Position numbers and translations under genes: made by a program
Part shown: positions 17,369-25,434 of the stretch, piece after piece
How the letters are laid out: every line of letters begins with the position of its first letter
Position numbering within the stretch: position 1 is the first letter of the stretch
Assembly (NCBI GenBank): GCA_049975385.1
Contig: JBNGDO010000002.1
Location: 1-64,000, forward strand
DNA length: 64,000 nt
Direction: 5' to 3'
Source of the DNA: DSWT01 sp049975385
Lineage (GTDB): Bacteria > Chloroflexota > Anaerolineae > B4-G1 > SLSP01
Notes under the pieces: generated by a model
Databases searched by the model: none
Seen by the model: only the letters and a program-made list of their open reading frames with translations
Told to the model about the DNA's origin: nothing

Positions 17369-19935
17369 GCGCCCAGGCGTACGGTAGTCGTGAGTAGCCA
17401 CGCCAGTGGCCAGCCGAGGCCGCTGAGGCGCGTCGCGCGGGCCAGTTCGGCGATGCCGCCGTCGTCCCATCCACCCAACAGAGCGGTGAAAAAGCCGTAC
17501 AACGCCAGCCCCACGGTTAACCCTCCCAGCAGCAGTACAACGCTGGCCGAGACCGTCGGTTTCCACAGCCATTCTCCTACAATCCCCAGGAGGCTGTAGA
17601 GCACTGCCGCAGCGCCGATAGGAGCAACGAACGTCTGCCACACGTAGACGCGCGTGCGCCCGGTTGCTCGCCCGACAAACCACCAGCCTACCAGCCCGCG
17701 CAGCATCAGCGCGCTGGCGAAGGCAATCGGCAGTCCCACCATGCCGTAGGGTGGGGCTAATACTGCCAGTAACCCTACGCGCACCACTTGCTCGCCGACG
17801 GTCAGCCATGAGACTGTCGCCGGGCGGCCTAGCGCGATCAAAATCTGGTTGGCAGACCAGGCCAGCCATTGGAATGCTCCCCACAGCAGGATCGGCAGCA
17901 GCCAATGGGCGATCTCCGTCGCTGACGCCCCCATTATGCCAAGGATGACGCGGTCTCCCACAGCATACAGTGCTGTGAACAGGAACAGGCTGAACCACAA
18001 CCCATAATGTACACTCTGGCTGATATAGTAGCGTAGCAATCGTTCGTATCCCTGGATATGTACTTCGGCTATTGCGGGCAGCAAGCCATTGTACAGGCTG
18101 ATCGAGAGTACGTCGTAGACGGCAGCAAAAGTGATCGCGAGCGTCCAGGAATTGTGCAGATTGCTATAGGTGGGAATCAAGCGTGGCAGGAGCACTGTCT
18201 GGGCAACGGCGCCCAATGGGACGAAGGCCGCGCCAAATGCCAGCCGTCCGCCGAAACTCGCCATGCGCCCCGCGATGTGCCGGTCGAACGTCGGCAACAG
18301 CAATGCGCGCAGGGCGTAGCCCTGGTATTTGTATAGCCCCACGCCGATCACGAAGACTGCCAATTCCGCCAGATACAGCCCTAGCCCCAGGCCCAGCATC
18401 CCGCCCATACTTTCACCGAGCGCCGGCTGTGCTGCGCCCCACTCTCGCAAAAGCCGCACGGTCCAGCTTTGGATCAAAATCGTTCCTCCAAAGAGCGTCA
18501 AAGCCAGGTACTGCTCATAATCGAGCCGCTGCACAGCACGGAAGAAGAATCTGATGCACTGAAAAAAGCCGGGGAACTGGCTCAGCGCGTGGGCGACCAG
18601 AAAAAACGCCAGATGCGCCTGCGCGGTGCCGGGCAAAATGAGGGTTGCGACGAGGGCAGCAAGGCCGAATTGTGCCGCGCCGCTGAGCATTTGCCACCAC
18701 ACGTAGTATTGGAAGTAGCGGAAAGCTTCCTGAGGATGGCGGATACGCAGCGTGGCAAAATAATAGACCGCGGCGACGCCGGTTCCCATATCCAGAAGCA
18801 GTCCTAACGCACTCAGCCCTAGCCCGAAGATTTCCCAGGTGCGTAGGGTTTGCATCCAGGGCATCAACTCACGGGGGAGCAAGTCACCCTGGTAAACGGC
18901 CATGGGAATCACTAGCAGGAAGTAGGGTAGTAGCAGTGTCAGCAGTCCACCCAGCGGACGGTGAAAGCCGACCTGCTCCCAATCATCACCCCGTGAAGAT
19001 GTGTGACGTGGTTTTCCGCGTGATGTGATGCGGATCTCGTCCCAAAGCTCTGGGCGCATAAACAACCGCCGCCGGGCCAGGTAGAGCGCCCACCCGGCGA
19101 GGAACATAACGGCAAGGCCGCTACCGATGATGCCCCACTGCACCCGTCCGTGCGGCACGGGAGAGAGGGGATAGTTGGCGAAAGCCAGGATGCGCGGTGC
19201 ATTAGCTGCTTCGAGAATCAGGCGATAGATAAGATAGCGGAAATAGGGCCAGCTTTGCCATTCACGGTTGGAGGGATGCGCGAGCCACCCACCGACGATG
19301 AAGATTTGTGCGCGCTCGCGTCCTCGAACGCGCTGAATCACCGGTTCGCGTGCGCTGGTGATGATGAGTGGACGCAGCAAGTTGGGGTTGGAGATGACCG
19401 TGCGCGCTTGAATGGGCGGTGCAGCACCCCACGCGATGGTGTTTTGGAGCGCGTCAATCTGCTCCTCGCTTTCGACACTCAGCGCGTTCCTGAACTGCGC
19501 CATACCGAACGTGCTTACGCCCAACAGCACGCTCAAATCATCAACACTTTGGGGAAACTGTGGGCCACAGAAAATCACCAGCCCCACATCGCTGCGTTGT
19601 GCCATCCCATTAAACAACTGCAAAGTCTCTTTGTTGCGTGGCAGGAAGTCGTTGAGCACCAACACCTGGGCCAGTTCCGGCTGGTCGACCCGCACGATGT
19701 AGGGCTCTGCCAGGTTGATGGCCTCGGCAATAGTATCTTCGAGACCTACGTAGTAGACACCCACCGGTGCGGTGGGTGTCTGTGCACGGGCAGTGCTACT
19801 ACGGAGGATGATCAACACTGCCAGCAACACAAAAAGCCACCCCAGGCGTAAATGCCTAGCGCGTGGACGCATCCGCACGCCCAAACGTTGTGGCGGGCAA
19901 CTCTCATGGGATTCCATGCTTAGTGCTTTACTCAC
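17254..19935 (-). CDS. MOP-flippase-like membrane protein with large N-terminal extracytoplasmic domain
   Basis: 893 residues. Residues ~30-50 are a signal anchor (LGWLFVLLAVLIILRSSTARAQ). Residues ~55-280 form a soluble alpha/beta region outside the membrane (VGVYYVGLEDTIAEAI; VGLVIFCGPQFPQSV; AQIFIVGGWLAHP). From ~285 on there are about a dozen membrane helices resembling MurJ/Wzx-type lipid-linked oligosaccharide flippases, for example LAPPYGMVGLPIAFASALMLR. It may move an envelope glycan lipid. The listed start is GTG. An ATG at 19917 is more plausible because the GTG is buried in a 14-bp hairpin. Follows scpB by 21 bp. The C-terminus overlaps the Nudix gene. Confidence 0.5.
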   Translation of the reverse strand: MSKALSMESHESCPPQRLGVRMRPRARHLRLGWLFVLLAVLIILRSSTARAQTPTAPVGVYYVGLEDTIAEAINLAEPYIVRVDQPELAQVLVLNDFLPRNKETLQLFNGMAQRSDVGLVIFCGPQFPQSVDDLSVLLGVSTFGMAQFRNALSVESEEQIDALQNTIAWGAAPPIQARTVISNPNLLRPLIITSAREPVIQRVRGRERAQIFIVGGWLAHPSNREWQSWPYFRYLIYRLILEAANAPRILAFANYPLSPVPHGRVQWGIIGSGLAVMFLAGWALYLARRRLFMRPELWDEIRITSRGKPRHTSSRGDDWEQVGFHRPLGGLLTLLLPYFLLVIPMAVYQGDLLPRELMPWMQTLRTWEIFGLGLSALGLLLDMGTGVAAVYYFATLRIRHPQEAFRYFQYYVWWQMLSGAAQFGLAALVATLILPGTAQAHLAFFLVAHALSQFPGFFQCIRFFFRAVQRLDYEQYLALTLFGGTILIQSWTVRLLREWGAAQPALGESMGGMLGLGLGLYLAELAVFVIGVGLYKYQGYALRALLLPTFDRHIAGRMASFGGRLAFGAAFVPLGAVAQTVLLPRLIPTYSNLHNSWTLAITFAAVYDVLSISLYNGLLPAIAEVHIQGYERLLRYYISQSVHYGLWFSLFLFTALYAVGDRVILGIMGASATEIAHWLLPILLWGAFQWLAWSANQILIALGRPATVSWLTVGEQVVRVGLLAVLAPPYGMVGLPIAFASALMLRGLVGWWFVGRATGRTRVYVWQTFVAPIGAAAVLYSLLGIVGEWLWKPTVSASVVLLLGGLTVGLALYGFFTALLGGWDDGGIAELARATRLSGLGWPLAWLLTTTVRLGAQLSPLHGRFPATLREFAEEEARAATLGMREFPSTTGD

Positions 19936-19978
19936 CTCGCGAAGGTTGCGGACGAACTATGTGGAACCTTCGCGAGGT
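19934..19978. promoter_or_regulatory. Perfect 14-bp hairpin across the scpB stop and downstream start
   Basis: ACCTCGCGAAGGTT (19934-19947) and AACCTTCGCGAGGT (19965-19978) pair perfectly around a 17-nt loop that contains the scpB stop. On the minus-strand transcript it spans the scpB end and the GTG of the flippase-like gene. It may insulate translation or attenuate transcription. On the plus strand it is followed by five Ts. Confidence 0.7.
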
Positions 19979-20496
19979 TTTTCGGGTTGTTCCAATGGCG
20001 GCAAATCTTCTGGTTTTTGTAGCCCAAACTGCTGCAAGAACTCGAACGTCGTCCCATAGAGGATCGGGCGCCCAACTGTTTCGGCGCGGCCTCTCTCCTC
20101 GATCAGACCGGCATTCAGCAAGGTGCGCAGCACGCTATCGGAGCCGACGCCGCGGATGGCCTCGATCTGTGGGCGCGTGATCGGTTGTGCGTAGCCCACA
20201 ATCGCCAGCGTCTCCAGGGCTGCTTGCGAAAGACGCAGGTGCACTTCCAGGCCGAGCAGTTTCTCGACGTGAGGAGCAGCTTCGGGTGCAGAGACGATTT
20301 GCAGGCGATTTTTGCTGCGCTGCAGCCGTAGACCCGTTGCGGTAAAGCGTATTTCTAGCGTGGCGAGGGCGCTCTCGGCCTCTTCGAGCGAGAGATCCGC
20401 AGCCTCGGCCAGCGTCTCGAGCCGCAACGGTTGCGGGGCGGCAAAGAGAAGCGCCTCGAGAAGGGCGTCGGGCGTTAGCGCAGTTGTTTCGCTCAC
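19957..20496 (-). CDS. scpB: Segregation and condensation protein B
   Basis: 179 residues with the ScpB double winged-helix layout: LEALLFAAPQPL near the N-terminus, LSQAALETLAIVGYAQPITRPQIEAIRGVGSDSVL near residues 89-123 (wHTH2), then GLIEERGRAETVGRPILYGTT. It works with ScpA and SMC in chromosome compaction; scpA is not in this window. The start is GTG, 2 nt after the AmaP-like gene's stop, with GAAGAGGA in that gene's end acting as ribosome-binding site. The C-terminal KPREGST is encoded in the hairpin. Confidence 0.9.
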   Translation of the reverse strand: MSETTALTPDALLEALLFAAPQPLRLETLAEAADLSLEEAESALATLEIRFTATGLRLQRSKNRLQIVSAPEAAPHVEKLLGLEVHLRLSQAALETLAIVGYAQPITRPQIEAIRGVGSDSVLRTLLNAGLIEERGRAETVGRPILYGTTFEFLQQFGLQKPEDLPPLEQPEKPREGST

Positions 20497-20498
20497 GC

Positions 20499-21209
20499 TC
20501 AGCGATCCTCTTCAGTGGGAAGGGGTGGTGGCCCGGCCCATTCCTGCGCCGGGGGAGTTTCACTGGGCGTCTCCGGTGGAAGTTGGGGTGGTATTTCCGG
20601 CGGGGTCTCGCGTGGCATTTCGGGTTCAGGTTTTTCTTCCTTCGGCTTTGTCTTCTTAACCACGGGGGTAGGGCTAGGCGCGACTTTGATCCGCACCTCT
20701 GGTTGGCCGTAGACCTGCAAGCCCAGGTTGTCGGCTAACACCGTGGTCACGGCCTCCATCAGTTCATTCGCCAGGTCGGGCACATCGTTGCCGGCGCCTA
20801 CCTCAACGTCGACGATGGCGCGCACCTTGTCGCCCTTTGCGGTGACCTTGGGCGCAACTTTGAGCACGCCCGGAATTGGATCGAGCTGGTAGGCCAGTTG
20901 CTGCGTGATGCTGTCGGTGCTGATGGTCGCCATACCACCCGTCACCTGCTGTACGCGGATGAAGCGCCGATGTGCGGGGCGCACTTCCAGGAAGATCAGG
21001 AACAAAATGACGATATCCAGGAACAGTGCCAGCAACAGGCCTAGAATCAGGCGCCAGACCGCTTGTACGTTGTTGAAGTACTGCCCTAGATCGACCAGCC
21101 ATTGCCCAACATTGATGAAAATGACGTGGGGCAAGACGCAGACGGCGGTGAGTAGCGCCATCATAGCCAATAGCACCACGACAATGATAACACGGTTAAT
21201 CGTATTCAT
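20499..21209 (-). CDS. AmaP-like membrane protein with Asp23-type domain
   Basis: 236 residues: two membrane segments (residues ~5-28 and ~48-72) joined by a short loop, then an Asp23/AmaP-like alpha-beta domain (DSITQQLAYQLDPIPGVLKVAPKVTAKG; VRAIVDVEVGAG) and a Pro/Glu/Lys-rich C-terminal tail (~185-236). AmaP proteins anchor Asp23 at the membrane in Gram-positive bacteria during envelope stress. No separate Asp23 gene is adjacent. Tightly coupled to scpB, which starts 2 nt after the stop. Confidence 0.65.
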   Translation of the reverse strand: MNTINRVIIVVVLLAMMALLTAVCVLPHVIFINVGQWLVDLGQYFNNVQAVWRLILGLLLALFLDIVILFLIFLEVRPAHRRFIRVQQVTGGMATISTDSITQQLAYQLDPIPGVLKVAPKVTAKGDKVRAIVDVEVGAGNDVPDLANELMEAVTTVLADNLGLQVYGQPEVRIKVAPSPTPVVKKTKPKEEKPEPEMPRETPPEIPPQLPPETPSETPPAQEWAGPPPLPTEEDR

Positions 21210-21333
21210 CTTTTAGCCTCCCTTGCAGATAAACTGTTGGAACATTTGAAAGTTAAGATGTTGTGTTCTCCATTCCATTTTAGCTTCGATTCACGAGATT
21301 GCTACCGGCGCACGGTCAGAGATCGGTCACAGC

Positions 21334-22497
21334 CTAAAATTCAATCCACACTTTGTCGGTGTAATCGTGCAGGGTCGTTTCGAGCAAAGCCAGCACGTCG
21401 ATCTCATCTTCAACACGCCGGACTTCGTCCAGCTTGGCCCAGGTCGCCGGGTTGCGCGCGTGAATGGAACAGGGGTCCTTGTATGGCAGAATTGAAAGCT
21501 CGTAGGTGCCGATGTCCTGCGCAGCGGTGATGATTTCGGCTTTATCGTATCCGATAAGCGGGCGCAGGATGGGCAGCGTCGTCGCCTGGCTGATCAGGTT
21601 GATGTTGGGCAGTGTCTGCGACGCCACCTGCCCGATGCTTTCGCCCGTCACCAGCGCCAGGGCTTTGCGTCGCAGGGCAAACTGCTCGGCAGCGCGCATG
21701 ATGAAGCGTCGAAAGACGACCGTAGCAACACGCGTTTGTACGCCTGCCATTGCCGTCTCGAAGGGCGCGGCAGAGATCAGATACAGCGGTGCAGCAAGTC
21801 TGTGTGGAGCCAGCACAGCGCGTGCCATGTCCGGAATCTTGGAAGCGCGCGCCAGTTCGGCGCTTGGCAGCAGATGAAAGTGCAGCAGATCCAGCGTGCA
21901 ACCGCGCTTCAGCATCATGTACGCCGCCACGGGCGAGTCGATGCCCCCGGAGAAGAGCGCGAGCACGCGACTGCTCACGCCTACCGGCAATCCGCCCGCC
22001 CCTGGGAGACGGCGCACGAAGCAGTAGGCTGCATCTTCGTAAATCTGGATACTCACCGTCACGTCGGGATTTTTTAGCTTTACCGGCGCACCGGTCAGTG
22101 CCACGATGCGCGCCCCAATTTCCCGATTGACTTCCGGGGAGTGGATCGGGAATTTTTTGTTGCCGCGCGTTGTATCGACCTTGAACGTAGTGCTCGCCGT
22201 CACCACGCCTTCGGCAAGCTGCAACGCAGCCTGGCTGATTGCCTCAAAATCGGCGGGCACGATGGTCGTTGGCGCGAAGTAGGCGATGCCGAATACCTTG
22301 CCGAGTCGCGCTTCGATGGTCTCGGTGGGCAGGTCGGCGAACACTTTGACGAGAATATGACTATGAAAAGGATCCACCTTCGTTCCTTCTGCATCGTACA
22401 ACACCGCGCGGATATTCTGAACTAGCCGGCGCACGAAGAAAATCCGGTTGCGGCCTTTTAAGCCCAACTCGCCAAAATGTACGATATACGCTTGCAT
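21334..22497 (-). CDS. thiI: tRNA 4-thiouridine synthase ThiI
   Basis: 387 residues from the ATG at 22497 (AGAGGAG 5 nt upstream; an in-frame GTG 6 nt earlier is too close to it). A ferredoxin-like plus THUMP region comes first (HFGELGLKGRN near the start, then THUMP to ~165). The PP-loop ATPase follows with VLALFSGGIDSPVAAYMML near residues 182-200 and GESIGQVASQTLPN near 291-304. The C-terminal rhodanese domain of the E. coli enzyme is absent, as in most Gram-positives, so sulfur delivery must follow a different route. It makes s4U8 in tRNA and may serve thiamine synthesis. Confidence 0.93.
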   Translation of the reverse strand: MQAYIVHFGELGLKGRNRIFFVRRLVQNIRAVLYDAEGTKVDPFHSHILVKVFADLPTETIEARLGKVFGIAYFAPTTIVPADFEAISQAALQLAEGVVTASTTFKVDTTRGNKKFPIHSPEVNREIGARIVALTGAPVKLKNPDVTVSIQIYEDAAYCFVRRLPGAGGLPVGVSSRVLALFSGGIDSPVAAYMMLKRGCTLDLLHFHLLPSAELARASKIPDMARAVLAPHRLAAPLYLISAAPFETAMAGVQTRVATVVFRRFIMRAAEQFALRRKALALVTGESIGQVASQTLPNINLISQATTLPILRPLIGYDKAEIITAAQDIGTYELSILPYKDPCSIHARNPATWAKLDEVRRVEDEIDVLALLETTLHDYTDKVWIEF

Positions 22498-22519
22498 GCA
22501 CACTCCTCTACATAGAACA

Positions 22520-22544
22520 ACGGCGTGTGAAACTCACACGCCGT
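22520..22544 (-). terminator. Hairpin between surface-protein gene and thiI
   Basis: ACGGCGTGTGA (22520-22530) and TCACACGCCGT (22534-22544) form a perfect 11-bp stem with a 3-nt loop. On the minus strand it is followed by TGTTCTATG, a weak T-run. It lies just after the surface-protein stop and likely limits read-through into thiI. Confidence 0.65.
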
Positions 22545-22571
22545 CTGTATCGCGTGGGGCGTTAGGCGCGG

Positions 22572-23156
22572 TCACGAACGCCGCCGCGCTACCCCCAAAC
22601 CAACGGAGAACACGCTCCCTATCACGAATAGCATCAGTGCGTTCACCAGCGCGTGAGTGTTCTCCAACCCGCTTGGTGGCAATATCCCACCACCCCCCGT
22701 GGGGTAGAGCCCCATGTAGACGTAGGTGACTTGCCCTGATTCAGGCACGTTGACCACACGCTCCGTTGGCGTGGTGGCGACGTAGCCTTGGGGGACGTGG
22801 AACTTCACACGCCAGCCGCCATTGGGTAGCGGCGCCGGCCCGTAGGTCCCCGTAGCATACGTGTTGCCGAACTCATCCACGGTGCGATTCTCCGAATAGT
22901 AGGTGTGGCTATATTCGCCATTGGAGACGGTGAAATAGACGCCTCCCAAACCTTTCTCGTTGGCGTCCATCTTGCCGTTGCGGTTGCTATCTACAAACGC
23001 CGCGCCGCGGATCGTGCCTTCACCTGGGCCATAAGCAGGCTTTGCAGCGATCGAGAAGACGCTTAACACACACAAGAGTAGGATAACTCCGCGTTGCACT
23101 TTCGCGGACCATAGTACTCTTTGTTCGAACCGGTTGAACAGATTTAGCGGATTCAT
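22572..23156 (-). CDS. Surface protein with SdrD-B-like domain and sortase-like tail
   Basis: 194 residues. A signal anchor (~19-42, GVILLLCVLSVFSIAAKPAYG) precedes a single SdrD-B/Cna-B-like beta domain beginning IRGAAFVDSNRNGKMDANEKGL-type sequence (calcium-loop-like DSNRNGKMDANE, residues ~55-66). The C-terminus has LPPSG near residue 160, a membrane segment and RRRS, the layout of an LPxTG-type cell-wall sorting signal. This suggests export and covalent or membrane anchoring on a monoderm surface. The start is supported by AGGAGGG 8 nt upstream. No sortase is in the window. Confidence 0.65.
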   Translation of the reverse strand: MNPLNLFNRFEQRVLWSAKVQRGVILLLCVLSVFSIAAKPAYGPGEGTIRGAAFVDSNRNGKMDANEKGLGGVYFTVSNGEYSHTYYSENRTVDEFGNTYATGTYGPAPLPNGGWRVKFHVPQGYVATTPTERVVNVPESGQVTYVYMGLYPTGGGGILPPSGLENTHALVNALMLFVIGSVFSVGLGVARRRS

Positions 23157-23337
23157 TTTCTTTAACCCTCCTGATCATCCTGGTCTTACTTTATTGTACA
23201 GTGAAAGATGTTGTTTTGCAAGGGGCTTCCTCCTTCGGTGATTACCCACATGTCGCACTATGCGCGCGATTCATTCACCGCAGAGATCGCAAAGCACGCA
23301 GAGAAAGCTTCTTTTGGCATGGTTCAGACAGCCGCGC

Positions 23338-23534
23338 AGTTAGATTGACACTTCAAAGCTAACAAGAAAATTTCTTGTGGCAAATTTTCGTGAGTACAGG
23401 TCGAATTTTCCCGTTTTGACCTCAACATTGGTCAAAAATGCCGAAAACGCTTGTTCGGGAAGCCACTTTGGTAACAGTGTGATCAGAAAGGGCTGGCGCC
23501 GTCGATTGCCACCTGCAGAAGTGTCAATCTAACT
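23338..23534. mobile_element. Putative MITE with 17-bp terminal inverted repeats
   Basis: AGTTAGATTGACACTTC at 23338-23354 is perfectly inverted as GAAGTGTCAATCTAACT at 23518-23534. The 163-bp interior is non-coding and has its own small palindromes (AAGAAAATTTCTT; TTTTGACC/GGTCAAAA). Small size, perfect ends and no ORF fit a non-autonomous miniature transposable element. No clear target-site duplication is visible. TAGATTGAC from its end recurs at 26460-26468. Confidence 0.6.
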
Positions 23535-23749
23535 TAGACCCTGCCCTTCTTTTATATCTCTCCGCGCTCTCAGCGCACTCAGCGGTTAAAGCAGAGCGGA
23601 ATTTGGCTTTTGCCCCCGCGTTTGGCGTTCGATGCCGTTCCGCCGACACACCTGCCCCGAACGTCATTGCAGGACACACGAGTCACATCGGGCCGGATTC
23701 CTGATGGCTGCCGGTAGATGACAACACGGCAGCGTGTCTCCTACCGGCT

Positions 23750-23880
23750 CGCCGTGACAGACGCTACCGCGCCACAGTTTTCCCTCCACGACGGCGCGGT
23801 GACGACAGGCAAACCCCGCGAGGACAAAGCCATTGCCGCCGGGCGGAGGCTTGGGCCGATGAAGACGCGAGGGTAATCTA
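23750..23880. repeat. Three-copy dispersed repeat, copy 1
   Basis: Begins around GCCGTGACAG and contains CCTCCACGACGGCGCGGTGA, CGCGAGGACAAAGCCATTGCCGCC-like sequence and GGGCCGATGAAGACGCG. Copies 2 and 3 (24845-25028 and 26087-26214) share these blocks in order. This copy lacks the GGCGACCCGGCAAGCGC block present in the others. Confidence 0.65.
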
Positions 23881-23999
23881 TGGCATCAAGTTCTGAACAT
23901 GCTCCTACCCTTTTTACAGTACAACGCCGCTGATAACACACGCGGCATTTGCCTTTCAAGGCAAGTGCCGCGTTATGGTTTAAAGGAAGAAATTAGAAG

Positions 24000-24221
24000 T
24001 TACTCTGTGGCCCAGACGTCTTTTTTGTGTGCTTGTATCCGTTCCGCCAGTGTTTTCACATCCACAGGCTCGAGCCAGGTATGACGTTCCGCAGAATAAT
24101 CACCATAGCCTGTTTCGAATTGCTGCAAGAACCGCACCATCCCTGCCGGGCCTAACCGTTCAGCCAGAGCGGCCAACCCTTCTTGACGAACTTCCATCAA
24201 CGTCATTGTGCGCGTTGTCAT
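24000..24221 (-). CDS. Small antitoxin-like protein next to a PIN gene
   Basis: 73 residues (VRQEGLAALAERLGP; MVRFLQQFETGYGDYSAERH). Such short proteins recur beside PIN-domain genes and are presumed partners or antitoxins. Its ATG overlaps the PIN gene's stop by 4 bp (ATGA), so the two are translationally coupled, with the PIN gene first. DNA-binding features are not obvious. Role is inferred from context. Confidence 0.55.
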   Translation of the reverse strand: MTTRTMTLMEVRQEGLAALAERLGPAGMVRFLQQFETGYGDYSAERHTWLEPVDVKTLAERIQAHKKDVWATE

Positions 24222-24652
24222 TGATTCACTATCTCCCTCAACCAGGTCAATGGATTGGCCACCCGGATGTGCAATGCGTTAGCAAGGCGTGCAGCACGTT
24301 GTAAGAGCACACGGTCCGTTGTCAAGAAAACATCTGCCTGACCAGCCTCGGCGCTGGCAATGTGCAGCGCATCGTAAGCGTCCAGTCCGAGCGTTTCCAA
24401 CTTCATCGCACGTTCTGTAATGTCGTCATCCACTGCCACGTAACGTTGCACGTAACGGGCAAGCAGGTTCACCCGCGCGCGCCGTTCTGCATCTGGTGTC
24501 TGAGCGATCTCGTAGTTAAGGATGTCGCTACCCAAACATTCCCACTGTTGCGCCTCGCAACGAGCCATAATAAGCACGACAGCTTCAGCTTCCAGGTGGA
24601 TATGCGCCTGGGTTAGATCATCAAACGGCCGGTTCAAGCAACACGTGTCCAT
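24218..24652 (-). CDS. PIN-domain protein (VapC-like toxin)
   Basis: 144 residues of the PIN nuclease fold: the N-terminal acidic residue in MDTCCLNRPFDD, the central Glu in NYEIAQ, LGLDAYDALHIASAEAGQADVFLTTD with the Asp of DALH and the final D of LTTD. It probably cleaves RNA as a type II toxin. The start ATG is at 24652, and the N-terminus looks clipped by about five residues. An upstream ATGAAGCTCATTTATGG would read MKLIY-MDTC only if two bases were restored, hinting at a 2-bp deletion. Confidence 0.7.
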   Translation of the reverse strand: MDTCCLNRPFDDLTQAHIHLEAEAVVLIMARCEAQQWECLGSDILNYEIAQTPDAERRARVNLLARYVQRYVAVDDDITERAMKLETLGLDAYDALHIASAEAGQADVFLTTDRVLLQRAARLANALHIRVANPLTWLREIVNQ

Positions 24653-24844
24653 AAATGAGCTTCATTCCGCATCAATCCATAGTCTGTTCAATGCCCTTAT
24701 CATACCGCAAACCCGGGGAATTGTCTATGCCGTTCTGCCAAGAACGCAAAATCCGCGGCGTGATTATCGCTGCCGGCAACCCCGATTCCTCCGCGCCCTC
24801 GGCGAATGCTGCGGTCAAAGTTGAACGTGGGAATGCTGACTCTC

Positions 24845-25028
24845 GGCGTGACGGATTACACCGGCCACAGTTCACCCTCCACGACGGCGCGGTGACGACC
24901 ACCCCCGCGCAGACAAACCCATTGCCGCCGCGCGGCGACCCGGCAAGCGCCTGGCAAAGGGGGTAGCGGTGGACGTCGACGGGCGCGCGGAACTGCGGCC
25001 CGGGCCGATGAAGACACGGGCGTAGCAA
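24845..25028. repeat. Three-copy dispersed repeat, copy 2
   Basis: Contains GGCGTGACGG, CCTCCACGACGGCGCGGTGA, ACAAACCCATTGCCGCCGC, GGCGACCCGGCAAGCGC, GGCAAAGGGGG and GGGCCGATGAAGACACGGGC in order. It is the longest of the three copies and abuts RHS-derived sequence. Confidence 0.65.
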
Positions 25029-25135
25029 CAAACGTTGTCCACTCGAAGTGGTTGCCGATGTAGTAGGTGGTCACGCCGTCCATTACGGATTTGACGCGGT
25101 TGCCATCTACATCACTGAGGCATTGCCTTGTACAC
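25020..25135 (-). pseudogene. RHS/YD-repeat fragment
   Basis: The minus strand reads DVDGNRVKSVMDGVTTYYIGNHFEW without a start or stop of its own. DGNR(V)K and TTYYIGNHFE are standard RHS repeat motifs. The frame loses meaning at both ends, where repeat copy 2 begins on one side and unrelated sequence on the other. It is debris of an RHS gene. Confidence 0.6.
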
Positions 25136-25201
25136 CGATGCTGATGTTGTGGCTAAGGTTTTCTAACGTATTGGCGTGAATCATTCCCGAAATATCACAT
25201 C

Positions 25202-25432
25202 TCATGCACCGGAGAATTCAAAGACCGGTGTTGCCAGCACGCGGACCGGCTGCTTTTGCTCCCACGCCACACGTTGCAATTGCTCAACAGTCTCTGGGGA
25301 AAAATACTGTTCACCGGTCTCCAGGCACACGCGCGCCGGTACATTCTCAATAATGATGAATCGACCACCATATTCGAGGGTGTAAGTCACCTTTTGCTCA
25401 ACGAATGTCTCTTTCCAGACGCCCGTCTCCAT
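25202..25432 (-). CDS. YgiT-type (MqsA-like) antitoxin relative
   Basis: 76 residues from the ATG at 25432, 2 nt after the stop of the upstream DUF4258 gene and downstream of AGTGAGGAG. The sequence IIIENVPARVCLETGEQYFSPETVEQLQ matches the YgiT-type zinc-finger antitoxin core. The usual CxxC pairs are reduced to one Cys (RVCLETGE), so zinc binding is doubtful. It forms a pair with the DUF4258 protein, the common arrangement for this toxin-antitoxin type. Confidence 0.65.
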   Translation of the reverse strand: METGVWKETFVEQKVTYTLEYGGRFIIIENVPARVCLETGEQYFSPETVEQLQRVAWEQKQPVRVLATPVFEFSGA

Positions 25433-25434
25433 AT

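Larger units (their letters stand above)
23157..23999. other. Gene-poor stretch with repeats
   Basis: No convincing coding frame in this 0.84-kb gap. It holds a hairpin-word element (CACCGCAGAGATCGCAAAGC near 23278 and its partner CTCAGCGCACTCAGCGGT near 23570), a 197-bp element with 17-bp terminal inverted repeats at 23338-23534, and copy 1 of a three-copy repeat near 23750-23880. A palindromic GCGGCACTTGCC/GGCATTTGCC hairpin near 23940-23975 lies before the small minus-strand gene's end and may act as its terminator. Confidence 0.6.
24653..25201. other. Non-coding accessory stretch with repeat copy 2 and RHS debris
   Basis: No intact gene. It contains repeat copy 2 (24845-25028) and, immediately right of it on the minus strand, an RHS remnant (about 25020-25135). 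The rest, including 24660-24840, shows no feature that I can support. Confidence 0.55.

Noticed and set aside
23741..23959. 72-residue minus-strand frame as a gene
   Set aside because: It lies over repeat copy 1 and a hairpin, lacks a ribosome-binding site and matches the same non-coding repeat at two other places.
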